Below are positions 13,979 to 22,785 of a stretch of 32,748 nucleotides of DNA, one piece after another. Made by a program: the position numbers and the translations under genes. Every line of letters begins with the position of its first letter. Positions within the stretch are counted from its first letter, which is position 1. The notes beneath the pieces are model-generated. The model saw only the letters and a list, made by a program, of their open reading frames with translations. It ran no database searches and was not told the DNA's origin. Origin of the DNA: Citromicrobium sp. (GTDB taxonomy: Bacteria; Pseudomonadota; Alphaproteobacteria; Sphingomonadales; Sphingomonadaceae); contig QFNA01000059.1 of assembly GCA_003248395.1 (NCBI GenBank), forward strand, positions 1-32,748, in the 5' to 3' direction.

Positions 13979-15356
13979 TCCCGTATTGACGGTTGCCGAA
14001 ATGCGCGAGGCGGAACGCGCATCGATCACGCGCGGCACGAGGGAACTGGAGTTGATGCAGCGCGCCGGACGAGGCGCGGCGGAGTGGGTCCATCGCGTTG
14101 CCGCAGGGCGACCGGTGACCGTGCTGTGCGGCCCGGGGAATAACGGCGGCGACGGCTATGTGATTGCCGAGGCGTTGAGGGAGCGCAGCAACAGCGTGAC
14201 GGTGATCGCGCCGGTGGAGCCGGAGACCGAAACTGCGGCAGCGGTACGAGAGGCCTATCATGGAGCGACCGAGGCGGGGGGCACGCTGGGCGACCCCGTC
14301 GTCGTCGATTGCCTGTTCGGATCAGGCCTGTCGCGAAGGGTCGATGATCCATTCAAGAATTTACTTGAACAAATGTCGGCAAATTCCTGTTTTAAAATTG
14401 CTATCGACGTGCCTAGCTGTGTCGAGAGCGACACCGGTTGTATACTCGGACCGTGCGCCCACTATGATCTCACGCTGGCGCTCGGTGCGTTCAAGCAGGC
14501 GCACTTCCTGATGCCGTCAGCCGCAAGAATGGGCACGCTGCGCCTTGTCGACATCGGGCTGGAGTTCGGGGCGACGGGAGCCAGACGGGCCGGGGAAATT
14601 GCGCCATCGGCACCGCAAGCCAACGCGCATAAATACTCGCGCGGTCTGGTCGCGGTGATCGGCGGGGACATGCCGGGCGCGGCCATACTGGCGGCGCGTG
14701 CGGCGATGCGGTCGGGTGCAGGATATGTGAAACTGCTGGCTGCACATGCGCATCCCGACTTGTCGGCAGACCTCGTCTGGGATCCGAGCGATCTAAAGAA
14801 CGCACTGGCTGACGAACGACTATCGTCCATCCTCGTCGGGCCGGGGCTGGGTCGTGACAAGGATGCGCGCGAAAAGCTGCTGCTCGCGATCGACTGCGCG
14901 AAACCCTGTGTGGTCGACGCCGACGCGCTCCACCTGCTCGACCCTGACGTCATCGAAGGCGTGGACGTCACGAAGCTTTGCCTGACACCGCACGATGGCG
15001 AACTGGCTGCATTGTGTGCGGCATTCGGGATTGCTGCGAGCGGCAAGCTGGCACAGGCGCGCGGACTTCATGACGTCACGGGCATGGCCGTGCTGGCGAA
15101 AGGGGCCGACAGCATGCTTTTCGCCGATGGTCGCTGCTGGTTCTTCGACCGTGGCTCGCCATGGCTCGCGACCGCGGGAACGGGCGACGTGCTGGCCGGA
15201 ATTCTGGCTGCGCGACTTGCCGTCCATGGCGATGTCGGGCGTGCTGCGCGCGAAGCTTTCGCCCTGCACAACGAGTCTGCCCGCCTCAACGGTCCAGCTT
15301 TCACAGCGGGTGATCTGGCCGACAGTGTCTCCGACGCCATGACGTCACTTTCATGA
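13971..15356 (+). CDS. nnr: bifunctional NAD(P)H-hydrate epimerase / ADP-dependent dehydratase
   Basis: A 461-residue fusion of two domains. Residues 1-210 are YjeF_N-like (epimerase): GPGNNGGDGYVIAEAL and VDCLFGSGLSR. The rest is the ribokinase-like dehydratase domain: GDMPGAAILAARAAMRSGAG, ILVGPGLGRDKDAREKLLLA, CVVDADALHLL and the ATP-site motif TAGTGDVLAGILAARLA. The enzyme repairs damaged NAD(P)HX: the first domain interconverts epimers, the second dehydrates them with ADP. The epimerase motif reads DVPSCVESDTG where DxPSGxxxDTG is usual. Bases about 14341-14450 around it are unusually AT-rich. Confidence 0.93.
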   Translation: MNDPVLTVAEMREAERASITRGTRELELMQRAGRGAAEWVHRVAAGRPVTVLCGPGNNGGDGYVIAEALRERSNSVTVIAPVEPETETAAAVREAYHGATEAGGTLGDPVVVDCLFGSGLSRRVDDPFKNLLEQMSANSCFKIAIDVPSCVESDTGCILGPCAHYDLTLALGAFKQAHFLMPSAARMGTLRLVDIGLEFGATGARRAGEIAPSAPQANAHKYSRGLVAVIGGDMPGAAILAARAAMRSGAGYVKLLAAHAHPDLSADLVWDPSDLKNALADERLSSILVGPGLGRDKDAREKLLLAIDCAKPCVVDADALHLLDPDVIEGVDVTKLCLTPHDGELAALCAAFGIAASGKLAQARGLHDVTGMAVLAKGADSMLFADGRCWFFDRGSPWLATAGTGDVLAGILAARLAVHGDVGRAAREAFALHNESARLNGPAFTAGDLADSVSDAMTSLS

Positions 15357-16564
15357 GCGGGTCGCAAACCATTCTGCGCATCGCCGCAAAGGGCGATGGC
15401 GTCACGCAAACTGGACGGCATGTCGCCGGCGCTGTCACGGGAGACGTCGTGGCGGAGAGCGGCGCAGTGACTCCGGGACCGCATCGCGTCGTGCCGCCGT
15501 GCCCGCATTTTGCCGTAGGATCGCAAAAGGGCTGTGGCGGGTGCCAGCTGCAGCATGCCGACGAGGAAACGCTGCGCACCTTCGTGACCGAGCGCGTCAC
15601 CAACGCGGCGGCTGCCCAGGACATCGCCGTCGGCGAGCTCTTGCCAACGCATCTCTCCCCACCGAACACGCGCCGCCGCGCAACGCTGCACGCGCAGAAG
15701 ATCGGCAAACGCGCAGTCATCGGCTTCCGCGAGGCGCGCGGGCATCGGATCGTCGATATGCGCGAATGCCACATCCTGCGACCGGAATTGCTCGCACTGG
15801 TACCAGCGCTTCGTCGACTGGTAAGCGCACATGGTGGCAAGGCGCCGATCGATATTGCGCTGACGCTAGCCGATCAGGGCGTCGATTGCGCGATTTCCGG
15901 TTTGGAACTGGAGGGTCTGGACGCAACGCAAGCCGTGCTCGATTTCGCGCGCGATCACGGGCTGGCGCGTCTTGCGCTTGATCAGGGCTATGGTGCGGAG
16001 AGCGTTTGGGAACCTCAGCCGGTTACGATCACGCTCGATGGTATCGCCGTGGGATTGCCGCCCTCGGCGTTTCTCCAGGCGACCAAGGACGGCGAGGATT
16101 GTCTGGTAGGCGATGCCAGAGCGTTTCTAAACGGTGCAGCGAGCGTCGCCGATCTGTTCGCGGGACTGGGTACATTCTCGTTCGCGCTGGCGAATCCGAC
16201 CAGGGTGCTGGCGGTCGAGGCGGGACGCGATGCGCATCTTGCATGCAAGATTGCGGCTAATGCGCACGCCGTGCCGGTCGAGGCAATGCACCGTGACCTG
16301 TTTCGCAACCCGTTGCAGAGCGATGAACTGGGCAAGTTCGCCGGCCTTCTGCTCGATCCACCTCGCGCTGGTGCGCGGGAGCAAGTGGCGCAGATCGCCG
16401 CGAGCAGGGCGGAACGCGTTGCCTATGTCAGTTGCAACCCGGCGAGCTGGGCAAAGGATGCGAAAGTCCTGTGCGATGCGGGATTCCGGCTCGAAACCTT
16501 GCGTGCGGTTGGCCAGTTTCGCTGGTCGACGCATGTCGAGCTGACGAGCTATTTCACGCGTTAG
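15353..16564 (+). CDS. class I SAM-dependent RNA (uracil-5) methyltransferase, TrmA/RumA type
   Basis: A 403-residue protein with the RumA/RlmD pattern: an N-terminal TRAM-like stretch, a four-Cys [4Fe-4S] region (CPHFAVGSQKGCGGCQLQH, with a more distal Cys in ECHILRP), the SAM site SVADLFAGLGTFSFALA, and the catalytic region LLLDPPRAGAREQV then VAYVSCNPASWAKDA, with the nucleophilic Cys in SCNP. It would methylate a uridine of rRNA or tRNA. The exact target is not decidable; RlmD-like 23S U is the usual prediction. It is coupled to nnr by ATGA. Its 3' end overlaps the convergent hydrolase gene by 11 bp. Confidence 0.9.
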   Translation: MSGSQTILRIAAKGDGVTQTGRHVAGAVTGDVVAESGAVTPGPHRVVPPCPHFAVGSQKGCGGCQLQHADEETLRTFVTERVTNAAAAQDIAVGELLPTHLSPPNTRRRATLHAQKIGKRAVIGFREARGHRIVDMRECHILRPELLALVPALRRLVSAHGGKAPIDIALTLADQGVDCAISGLELEGLDATQAVLDFARDHGLARLALDQGYGAESVWEPQPVTITLDGIAVGLPPSAFLQATKDGEDCLVGDARAFLNGAASVADLFAGLGTFSFALANPTRVLAVEAGRDAHLACKIAANAHAVPVEAMHRDLFRNPLQSDELGKFAGLLLDPPRAGAREQVAQIAASRAERVAYVSCNPASWAKDAKVLCDAGFRLETLRAVGQFRWSTHVELTSYFTR

Positions 16565-17336
16565 CGAGACCGGCGAGGATCTGTTCGCGCAGCCAGGCGC
16601 GTGCGTGGGGCTCCACATACGCATGACCAGCAGACTGGCAGCGAAAAAGACGCGGATCTTGCGGGTCCCAGCGCTGCGCAAATACCTTTGCGGTGCGATC
16701 GTTTTCGGCAAGGAAGATGCGAACGGGCCGATCGAATGCCGCGAGTCCGCGCTCCATGTCCCCAGCAAGGCTTGACGTTGTGCGATCTTTCCCGGTCGCA
16801 TTGACGAGGCCACTCGCGAGTTTGCGTATATTCACACGGCCTCGCAGCAACCGCCCGATTTCGCGTGGATTTTTCAGTTTTTCGAGATAGCGTGCACGGA
16901 CGCCGGATGGGGGCAGGGCATTCGCCTCGCGTTCGTCGATCGTCCATGGATTGCTGAGGATGAGAGCGTCGAACCCGAGCTCAGCCGCTCCGCACATCAG
17001 CGCGCTGGCCGCGTCGCAATTCCCGAACCCGACGATCGTCTCAATGTGCGGTACTTCCTTGCGGAAAGCCTGCAGGGCTGCAGCGATATCGGGCAGGGAA
17101 CTGCGAAATCCGGCATTCGCTCCCGAACTGTCGCCGACTCCGCGGCGGTCGAAACGGAAAACCGGGTAACCGGCGGACGCGATCTCCGCGGCAAGTCGAG
17201 CCTGGCCATTGAATGCACCAGCTCGAATTTCGTTACCTCCACTGACGATCAACAGACCTGTTGTGCCGCAAGCGGAATCGAGAGTTGCGGCGCAGGTTTC
17301 CCCTTTGCAGTCAAAGGTCAAGGCACGACGCTTCAT
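16554..17336 (-). CDS. hydrolase 1, exosortase A system-associated
   Basis: A 260-residue alpha/beta hydrolase-like protein of the TIGR03100 type: GLLIVSGGNEIRAGAFNGQA, PVFRFDRRGVGDSSG, VGFGNCDAASALMCGAAELG, ALILSNPWTID, and a C-terminal AENDRTAKVFA plus SAGHAYVEP carrying the Asp and His of a triad. The nucleophile position reads GNCDA, i.e. Cys where alpha/beta hydrolases usually have Ser, which is common in this group. The role is unknown; it is always found with XrtA exopolysaccharide loci and may move or trim acyl groups. Its ATG overlaps the hydrolase 2 stop by 4 bp. It is the last gene of the minus-strand arm. Confidence 0.88.
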   Translation of the reverse strand: MKRRALTFDCKGETCAATLDSACGTTGLLIVSGGNEIRAGAFNGQARLAAEIASAGYPVFRFDRRGVGDSSGANAGFRSSLPDIAAALQAFRKEVPHIETIVGFGNCDAASALMCGAAELGFDALILSNPWTIDEREANALPPSGVRARYLEKLKNPREIGRLLRGRVNIRKLASGLVNATGKDRTTSSLAGDMERGLAAFDRPVRIFLAENDRTAKVFAQRWDPQDPRLFRCQSAGHAYVEPHARAWLREQILAGLANA

Positions 17337-18013
17337 ACTGTTTCCAGATCCGCACCGATGCGATCAGCAAGCGCTTTGGCTTGCGCGAGATCGCATGTAT
17401 TTTCAGCCGAGAGCCAGAGGGGTTTGCCACCGATTTCCGAGTGTTCGATCATGATGTGATCGGGTGTCGGCGCGATCAGCGCAGCTTCGAATTCTCGCAC
17501 AAGTTCGGCACCCAGATGCCACCCGCCCATTTCGAGCCCGACCGATCGCCCGTTGTCGAGAATACTCTCCGACGTCTCCTCTATCCCGACCTCGCGCGAG
17601 GCGATCATGCGAGCGCGTACGAGACCCTTGAGAATACGGGCGGGTTCGACGGGGGCGTAGGACCACCCGGGAAGATCGGGCGGCATGAGCCAGCAGCCGG
17701 AACGGATGCCAATCGCATGGGTGGCGTTAACGTGTGAAGCGGCGGCCGCGACCGCTTTGCGCCATGAGCCTAGCGTTTGCCCCGCCTGAGGAGCCAGACT
17801 TTCGTTGCATCCGGGCAGGTCGGGGAGCATGCAATCGATGCAACGCTCATCCAGAATTCGCATGAATTCAAAGGTCTGGTGGCGAAACTTGTTCGCCTCT
17901 TCGAAAAGCGGCGGAATAATCAGAATGCGAACGTCGCGTGTCCGGTCGAACGCGAGCAGCATCTCTTCGCCCAGAGTGCCGTCAGGCATCGGGCAAGGCC
18001 AGCTGCGATACAT
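17333..18013 (-). CDS. hydrolase 2, exosortase A system-associated (alpha/beta hydrolase)
   Basis: About 226 residues in the TIGR03101 style: VRILIIPPLFEEANKFRHQT (oxyanion-region segment), DLPGCNESLAPQ, a THAIGIRSGCWLMP elbow-like stretch and a C-terminal ADRIGADLE. It is paired with hydrolase 1 in XrtA loci; function unknown, probably an esterase/thioesterase-type role with the neighbouring acyl carrier protein. The start is uncertain: ATGs at 18052, 18013 and 17989 are in frame, overlapping the ACP gene by 71, 32 and 8 bp. None has a good Shine-Dalgarno, so reinitiation from the ACP is likely. I chose 18013 as a middle course. A canonical catalytic triad is not plain. Confidence 0.78.
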   Translation of the reverse strand: MYRSWPCPMPDGTLGEEMLLAFDRTRDVRILIIPPLFEEANKFRHQTFEFMRILDERCIDCMLPDLPGCNESLAPQAGQTLGSWRKAVAAAASHVNATHAIGIRSGCWLMPPDLPGWSYAPVEPARILKGLVRARMIASREVGIEETSESILDNGRSVGLEMGGWHLGAELVREFEAALIAPTPDHIMIEHSEIGGKPLWLSAENTCDLAQAKALADRIGADLETV

Positions 18014-18272
18014 TGAAAGGCTCAGGCCCCGACCGTTTTCCGTCTTCGTCATCGATGATGATATCGAGCCGGTCCTCGATCTCGGTCAAAAGCGTCGCAA
18101 CGGCCATCGAGTCCAGCTCAGGCAAATGGCCGAACAACCCCGAATCCTGATCGAAGCCTTCGACTTGATCCGCCTCTAGCGAGAGCACATCGCGCAAGAC
18201 CGCACGCAGGGTTTGATCGATTTCACTGCGGCTAGGGCCGGTCGGGTCTGCGGTGGCAGTTTTGCCGGTCAT
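17982..18272 (-). CDS. acyl carrier protein of the XrtA/EPS locus
   Basis: A 96-residue ACP: helix 1 SEIDQTLRAVLRDVLSLEAD, then the phosphopantetheine site LPELDSMAVATLLTEIEDRL with the modified Ser at residue 55, and an acidic helix DIIIDDED. It would carry an acyl chain made or loaded by the acyl-CoA ligase encoded divergently at 19329 and pass it to an acyltransferase such as the adjacent FemAB-like protein. The ATG at 18272 has AGGGGAC about 10 bases upstream; an upstream in-frame extension has no such support. The C-terminal tail is overlapped by the hydrolase 2 start. Confidence 0.9.
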   Translation of the reverse strand: MTGKTATADPTGPSRSEIDQTLRAVLRDVLSLEADQVEGFDQDSGLFGHLPELDSMAVATLLTEIEDRLDIIIDDEDGKRSGPEPFNVSQLALPDA

Positions 18273-18310
18273 GCTTGCAAAAGTCCCCTGCTCATAAAAC
18301 GGCGTTGCCA

Positions 18311-19300
18311 TTAGCCCCGCGCCGACGGAGGCGCAAGCCGCCGGAGTGCGGCCCTGGCAATTGCCGGCCAGGTGCGCGGATTGCGCCAATCATAGCATGA
18401 CAGGCGGAAGCGCGGGCGGATATGATCCATCCAATCGGCCTTGTAGGCGTCGGACCCGGTCCCGAAATCGATCAGATCGACCCTGTCCATTTCCATGACA
18501 TATTCGAACATTGCAGCGCTCAACACGGTGCCAGCGGACAATTGTTGCGCAGCCTGCGTATGCGCGAGCTTGTGAATGTAGGCGGTCCCATTCTCTACCG
18601 TCCAGAACTGCGCAGCGACCGGTTCGCCTGCGTGATAGGCTACGCCCAGGCGCAAGCGACCCGCGTCGCCTTCGGCACGGGCGAAGTCTTCGAGAATATC
18701 AGCGCGCTCTTCCGCCGGTTTCCAGCTTTCGTCGTAGACTCGGCGATACTCGCCCCAGGTGCGTTCATCGAAGCGGGGCAGGATCTCCACGTCGACCTTC
18801 TTCGCCTTGCGCTTCACCGTGGTCCGCAGTGGGCCGGGGCGGGCCTCCCAGTAATCGGCGAAACTCCTGTTACCAATCGGCAGCACATGGTTCTCGTCGC
18901 ATTGTTCGCGAAAAACCAGCCAGCCTGCGTCACGGAAGCTCGCGGCCAGAAGCGTGCAACTGCCGTCTTCGTCGGGCAGGGGGGAAAATTCCGCGAAGGA
19001 TGCACTCCTGCGGAGATTCGCCGCCAAATGCGTGAGGAGTTTACGCGTGGCTGCGTTGTTCTCGCCCAGATGGCGCCAGGTGAAGGTGAACCAGTTGGTC
19101 AGACTGGCCACGCCCTGCCTTGTCCGGACGAGCGGCAGTGCCACGCGGTCAGAGCCGTTTTCAGCTACGGCGAACACAGGCTTCGGCACGTCTCGAGCCA
19201 AGAGGGCATACCAAGCGAGCCGGTCGAAGGGGCCGCGAGCAAACCGGGTAAAGTCTTGCAGTTTGCTGGCCGTGTCGTGATAGCTGACCGCGATCGTCAC
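18311..19300 (-). CDS. GNAT/FemAB-like acyltransferase of the XrtA locus
   Basis: A 329-residue protein with a FemAB/GNAT double fold (PF13480 type): FDRLAWYALLARD near residue 25, LTNWFTFTWRHLG, SFADYWEARPGPLRTTVKRK, YRRVYDESWKPAE and a C-terminal AYIHKLAHTQAAQQLSAGTV plus VDLIDFGTGSDAYKADW. It should transfer an acyl or aminoacyl group onto the polysaccharide precursor, taking it from the ACP or CoA; this is inference from family and neighbours. The GTG at 19300 is chosen because GGGGAAG lies 7 bases upstream; a longer frame from 19342 would run into the divergent gene. It heads the minus-strand arm. Confidence 0.83.
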   Translation of the reverse strand: MTIAVSYHDTASKLQDFTRFARGPFDRLAWYALLARDVPKPVFAVAENGSDRVALPLVRTRQGVASLTNWFTFTWRHLGENNAATRKLLTHLAANLRRSASFAEFSPLPDEDGSCTLLAASFRDAGWLVFREQCDENHVLPIGNRSFADYWEARPGPLRTTVKRKAKKVDVEILPRFDERTWGEYRRVYDESWKPAEERADILEDFARAEGDAGRLRLGVAYHAGEPVAAQFWTVENGTAYIHKLAHTQAAQQLSAGTVLSAAMFEYVMEMDRVDLIDFGTGSDAYKADWMDHIRPRFRLSCYDWRNPRTWPAIARAALRRLAPPSARG

Positions 19301-19328
19301 TTTTTCACTTCCCCGTGTCGGAGCACCA
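19301..19328. promoter_or_regulatory. 28-bp divergent start region with back-to-back ribosome sites
   Basis: Start codons of the FemAB-like gene (GTG, minus) and the acyl-CoA ligase (ATG, plus) are only 28 bp apart. The interval holds GGGGAAG for the minus gene and GGAG for the plus gene. There is no room for two promoters, so each must lie inside the opposite coding region, and the two transcripts must overlap at their 5' ends. Confidence 0.6.
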
Positions 19329-20840
19329 ATGCCTGATCCCACGCCTTTCCCGCTCGATCAACTTGCCGAGCGCGGCAACGCCGAAGACGATGCCCTGGTG
19401 CTGCGTGATCGCAAGCTTAATTATGGCGAATTAAGATCCCGTGTAAGCCTGCTTGCGGGCTGGATCGCGGAAAATCTCGACAAGGGCGCGCGGATTGCCA
19501 GCTGGGCGGCCAAGGGCGAATTGACCTGCCTGCTGCCTCTGGCCGCGGCACGCGCGGGCGTCGTCCATGTGCCCATCAATCCGCTGCTCAAGCATGCGCA
19601 AGCGGCGTACATCCTGCAGGATAGCGGTGCCACCGTGCTGATAGGCACGAAAGCGCGCATCGAGACGCTTGAGGCAAATGAAGTGCCAGCAACCTGTTCG
19701 GTCTTTGCCGAGGAGGATGCATGGAGTGCAGTCGAAGCGGCCGATCTCTCGCTTGGGCCTTCGTCGCACGACCCGAATTCGCTTGCGGCGATATTGTACA
19801 CCAGCGGCTCGACGGGCAGGCCGAAGGGCGTGATGCTGAGCCATGCCAATCTATGGCTGGGTGCGGTTTCCGTCGCGCATTATCTGGGCATGGCGGCAGA
19901 TGACGTCACATTGGCCGTGCTTCCCTTCAGTTTCGATTATGGCCAAAGCCAGCTCCTTTCGACATGGTATGCAGGCGGCTGTGTCGTGCCGCTCGATTAT
20001 CTGTTTCCCCGCGACGTCGTGAAGGCCTGCTCCAGGTACGGCATCACGACGCTGGCTGCCGTGCCGCCTTTGTGGGTGCAACTGACCGAGATCGAATGGG
20101 CTGACGATGCCTCTGCGTGCATGCGGCGTGTAACCAACAGCGGGGGCGCACTGACACTCGATCTGGTCAAGGATTTGCAGGCGACATTTCCAGACGCAGA
20201 TATCTATCCCATGTATGGCCTGACCGAAGCCTTTCGCTCGACCTATCTCGATCCTGGCCTGGTCGACACGCATCCGACATCGATCGGTAAGGCCATCCCG
20301 TTCGCAGAAATCCTCGTCATTTCGGATAGTGGCGAGCTCTGCGGTCCGGGAGAAGAGGGCGAACTGGTTCACTGCGGTCCACTCGTCGCGCAAGGGTATT
20401 GGGAGGATGACAAGCGGACGCGCGAACGTTTCAAGCCGGCCCCTTCCATGTCGCAATACGGCGGCACCGCCGTATGGTCGGGGGATCGGGTGGTACGGGA
20501 CAGCGAGGGGTTGCTGCATTTCGTGGGACGGCGCGATGCCATGATCAAGAGCTCGGGCAATCGGATAAGTCCGCAGGAGCTGGAAGAGGCGGCGCTGGCG
20601 ACGGGAATGGTCCAGGAGGCGGTCGCTTTCGGCGTGCCCGACGAACGACTGGGCCATGCCATCCACCTGGTCGTGCGAGGCGAAGAGGGCGGGGGCCAAC
20701 GACGGGATTTTGCCAAGGCTCTGGCACATAGCCTGCCGAACTTTATGCATCCGCAGCAGATCCACTGGCGCACATCCATGCCTCTCAACCCCAACGGAAA
20801 GATAGACCGGACCAGACTGTGGCAGGACATCTGCGCATGA
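19329..20840 (+). CDS. acyl-CoA ligase (AMP-forming), exosortase A system-associated
   Basis: A 503-residue adenylating enzyme of the TIGR03098 type: the phosphate loop AILYTSGSTGRPKGVMLSHA (A3), then LPFSFDYGQSQLLSTWYAGG, YPMYGLTEAFRSTYLDP (A5), a TAVWSGDRVVRDSEG (A7/A8) and IKSSGNRISPQELEEAA, ending PNGKIDRTRL with the A10 Lys. It would activate a fatty or amino acid and load it on CoA or the locus ACP. It begins the plus-strand arm of the locus and is coupled by ATGA to the decarboxylase. The full length and all core motifs are present. Confidence 0.93.
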   Translation: MPDPTPFPLDQLAERGNAEDDALVLRDRKLNYGELRSRVSLLAGWIAENLDKGARIASWAAKGELTCLLPLAAARAGVVHVPINPLLKHAQAAYILQDSGATVLIGTKARIETLEANEVPATCSVFAEEDAWSAVEAADLSLGPSSHDPNSLAAILYTSGSTGRPKGVMLSHANLWLGAVSVAHYLGMAADDVTLAVLPFSFDYGQSQLLSTWYAGGCVVPLDYLFPRDVVKACSRYGITTLAAVPPLWVQLTEIEWADDASACMRRVTNSGGALTLDLVKDLQATFPDADIYPMYGLTEAFRSTYLDPGLVDTHPTSIGKAIPFAEILVISDSGELCGPGEEGELVHCGPLVAQGYWEDDKRTRERFKPAPSMSQYGGTAVWSGDRVVRDSEGLLHFVGRRDAMIKSSGNRISPQELEEAALATGMVQEAVAFGVPDERLGHAIHLVVRGEEGGGQRRDFAKALAHSLPNFMHPQQIHWRTSMPLNPNGKIDRTRLWQDICA

Positions 20841-21972
20841 AACCCATCGGACCGATACCTGACGGCTATGAATCGCTGGATGGCGAGTTAGCGATCGACG
20901 GACAAACCGCGAGTTCACTGGTCGAGCGCGCGGGATCGACACCTCTGTTCGTGTACTCGCGGGCGCTAATCGAACGGCGCTTCGCGTCGCTTCGGAGGGC
21001 CATGCCTGAGAGGGTGCATATAAATTATGCGATAAAAGCCAACAGTTTCCTACCCGTTCTTGAGTTTGTGTCGAAGTTGGCGGACGGGCTCGACATTGCT
21101 TCGGGCGGCGAACTCGAGATTGCACGCGCCGCAGGCGCCGATCTCTCGCGTGTCAGTTTTGCGGGGCCAGGCAAGCGCGAAGCGGAATTGCGAGCTGCCA
21201 TCGACGCGGGCGTTACGCTCAATCTCGAGAGTGAGTTTGAGGCCCAGAGAGCTTTGGACATTGGAGATAAGCTTGGGAAGGTGCCGCGGCTGGCCATCCG
21301 CGTAAATCCCGATTTCGAACTGCGCGGTTCGGGGATGAAAATGGGCGGCGGGGCAAAGCCATTCGGTGTCGATGCGGAGCGCGTACCAGCCTTGGCACGT
21401 CTGATCGTCGATGCCGGATGCGAGTGGCGCGGGCTGCACATTTTCACCGGGAGTCAGGCGTTGGATGCGGAGGCGGTGGCGGAATCGCAAGCCAATGTTC
21501 TTGCGCTTGCCCACCGGATAGCCGAGCAGGCCGGTCTGCCTATCCCCAAACTCAATATGGGTGGGGGTTTCGGTATCCCCTATTTCGCTGGCGATACGCC
21601 TCTAAATATCGAATTCGTCGGAGATAGACTGGCCAAGCGGCTGGAAAATCTGCCGGACCTCATTGCTGACGCGGAGCTGTTTCTGGAACTTGGTCGGTAT
21701 ATTGTCGGCGAAGCCGGCGTCTATCTGACGCGGATCATCGATCGCAAAGTGAGCCATGGCGAGGTCTTTCTCATTACCGATGGCGGACTGCATCACCAAT
21801 TGGCGGCTTCGGGCAATTTCGGCACAGTGGTTCGACGCAATTACCCGGTGGCGAATGCGAGCCGCTTCGCCGGGGCGACATAATCGCGGTCTTCTGCGCC
21901 GGTGCCTATGGCGCCAGTGCGTCGCCGAGTGCCTTCCTCGCGCAAGGTCCGGCTGCCGAAGTCCTGATTTGA
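20837..21972 (+). pseudogene. PLP-dependent decarboxylase, exosortase A system-associated, with an internal deletion and frameshift
   Basis: The frame from ATG 20837 encodes a fold-III decarboxylase (TIGR03099 type): PLFVYSRALIERRF, the PLP Lys in NYAIKANSFLPVL, HIFTGSQALD, LNMGGGFGIPYF, FLELGRYIVGEAGVYL and ITDGGLHHQLAASGNFG. It stops early at 21881-21883 after NASRFAGAT. In another frame, 21874-21972 reads GDIIAVFCAGAYGASASPSA and FLAQGPAAEVLI, the normal C-terminus. About 35 residues between, including the VGCLCTPLD-type segment with the active-site Cys, are missing (length from memory of the family). The truncated 348-residue product should be inactive. Homologues are thought to supply an amine for the polysaccharide. 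It overlaps the ligase by 4 bp. Confidence 0.85.
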
Positions 21973-22131
21973 GACAGTTTGAAATTCCTGCGCGCGGCAA
22001 GGCCTCGAAGCGTGTTTGGCTAGAGATAACTAACGGAACATTTACCCTTTTTGCTTAATCGGATGTCCATACGGGGTGACTAGGGCTCAAGTCCGGTGCC
22101 CACCCATCGAGACAACGACAGGAAATCCCCA
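21973..22131 (+). promoter_or_regulatory. AT-richer leader region upstream of the export operon
   Basis: This 159-bp gap is the longest in the plus-strand arm and is AT-rich at 22015-22060 (TAGAGATAACTAACGGAACA, then a CCCTTTTTGC run). It is the likely promoter for the export genes. No convincing -35/-10 pair was found; TTGGCT at 22016-22021 is the best -35 candidate. AGGAAA near 22121 is the Shine-Dalgarno for the next gene. Confidence 0.35.
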
Positions 22132-22776
22132 ATGAAAATCCATCGCCGACCCCTGCTTTGCTCCGCATTAACCATGCCAGCCATGCTGCTGACCGGATGC
22201 AATGCCGGAACAGGCAATGAACTGCCGCCGGCATCGTTCGTGGCCGAGCGGGAAGGTCCGGGCGAGGAATACGAGATCGGACCGCTCGACGAGCTGACGA
22301 TCCATGTCTGGCGCAATCCGGAACTGAGTGCCGAGGAGGTTCAGGTGCGCCCCGATGGGCGGATCACCATCCCCCTCGTCAAGGACATGATCGCCGTAGG
22401 CAAGACGCCGGCCAAACTGGAAGAAGATATTCGCGGCGTCCTGAGCCAGTATATCGAAGATCCGCTCGTCTCGGTGATCGTCAGCGGTTTTGCCGGGACG
22501 TTCAGCCAGCAGATCCGCATTGTCGGTGCGACCGAACAGCCGGCCTCGCTTCCCTATCGTGCCAATATGACTGTGCTCGACGCGATGATCGCGGTCGGTG
22601 GCCTGTCGGAATTCGCTGCAGGCAACCGCTCGAAGCTGATACGTTTCAACAAGGCGACGGGAATGCAGGACGAATACGACCTGCGGTTGAACGATCTGCT
22701 GAAACGCGGTGACAGCGATGCCAATGTGATGCTGCAGCCGGGCGATGTCATCATCATTCCGGAAAGCGCATTCTAA
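22132..22776 (+). CDS. XrtA/PEP-CTERM system polysaccharide export lipoprotein
   Basis: A 214-residue Wza-like export protein (TIGR03027 type). The signal peptide ends in LLTGC, so Cys23 would be lipidated. Then comes the Poly_export motif EYEIGPLDELTIHVWRNPEL, VQVRPDGRITIPLVKDMIAVG and a SLBB-like domain: IRIVGATEQPASLPYRANMT, VLDAMIAVGGLSEFAAGNRS, VMLQPGDVIIIPES. It should form an outer-membrane or periplasmic channel for the polysaccharide with the chain-length determinant. ATG at 22132 has AGGAAA upstream and gives a proper signal peptide; an earlier in-frame ATG does not. It opens the export operon. Confidence 0.93.
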   Translation: MKIHRRPLLCSALTMPAMLLTGCNAGTGNELPPASFVAEREGPGEEYEIGPLDELTIHVWRNPELSAEEVQVRPDGRITIPLVKDMIAVGKTPAKLEEDIRGVLSQYIEDPLVSVIVSGFAGTFSQQIRIVGATEQPASLPYRANMTVLDAMIAVGGLSEFAAGNRSKLIRFNKATGMQDEYDLRLNDLLKRGDSDANVMLQPGDVIIIPESAF

Positions 22777-22785
22777 GCCCGGATC

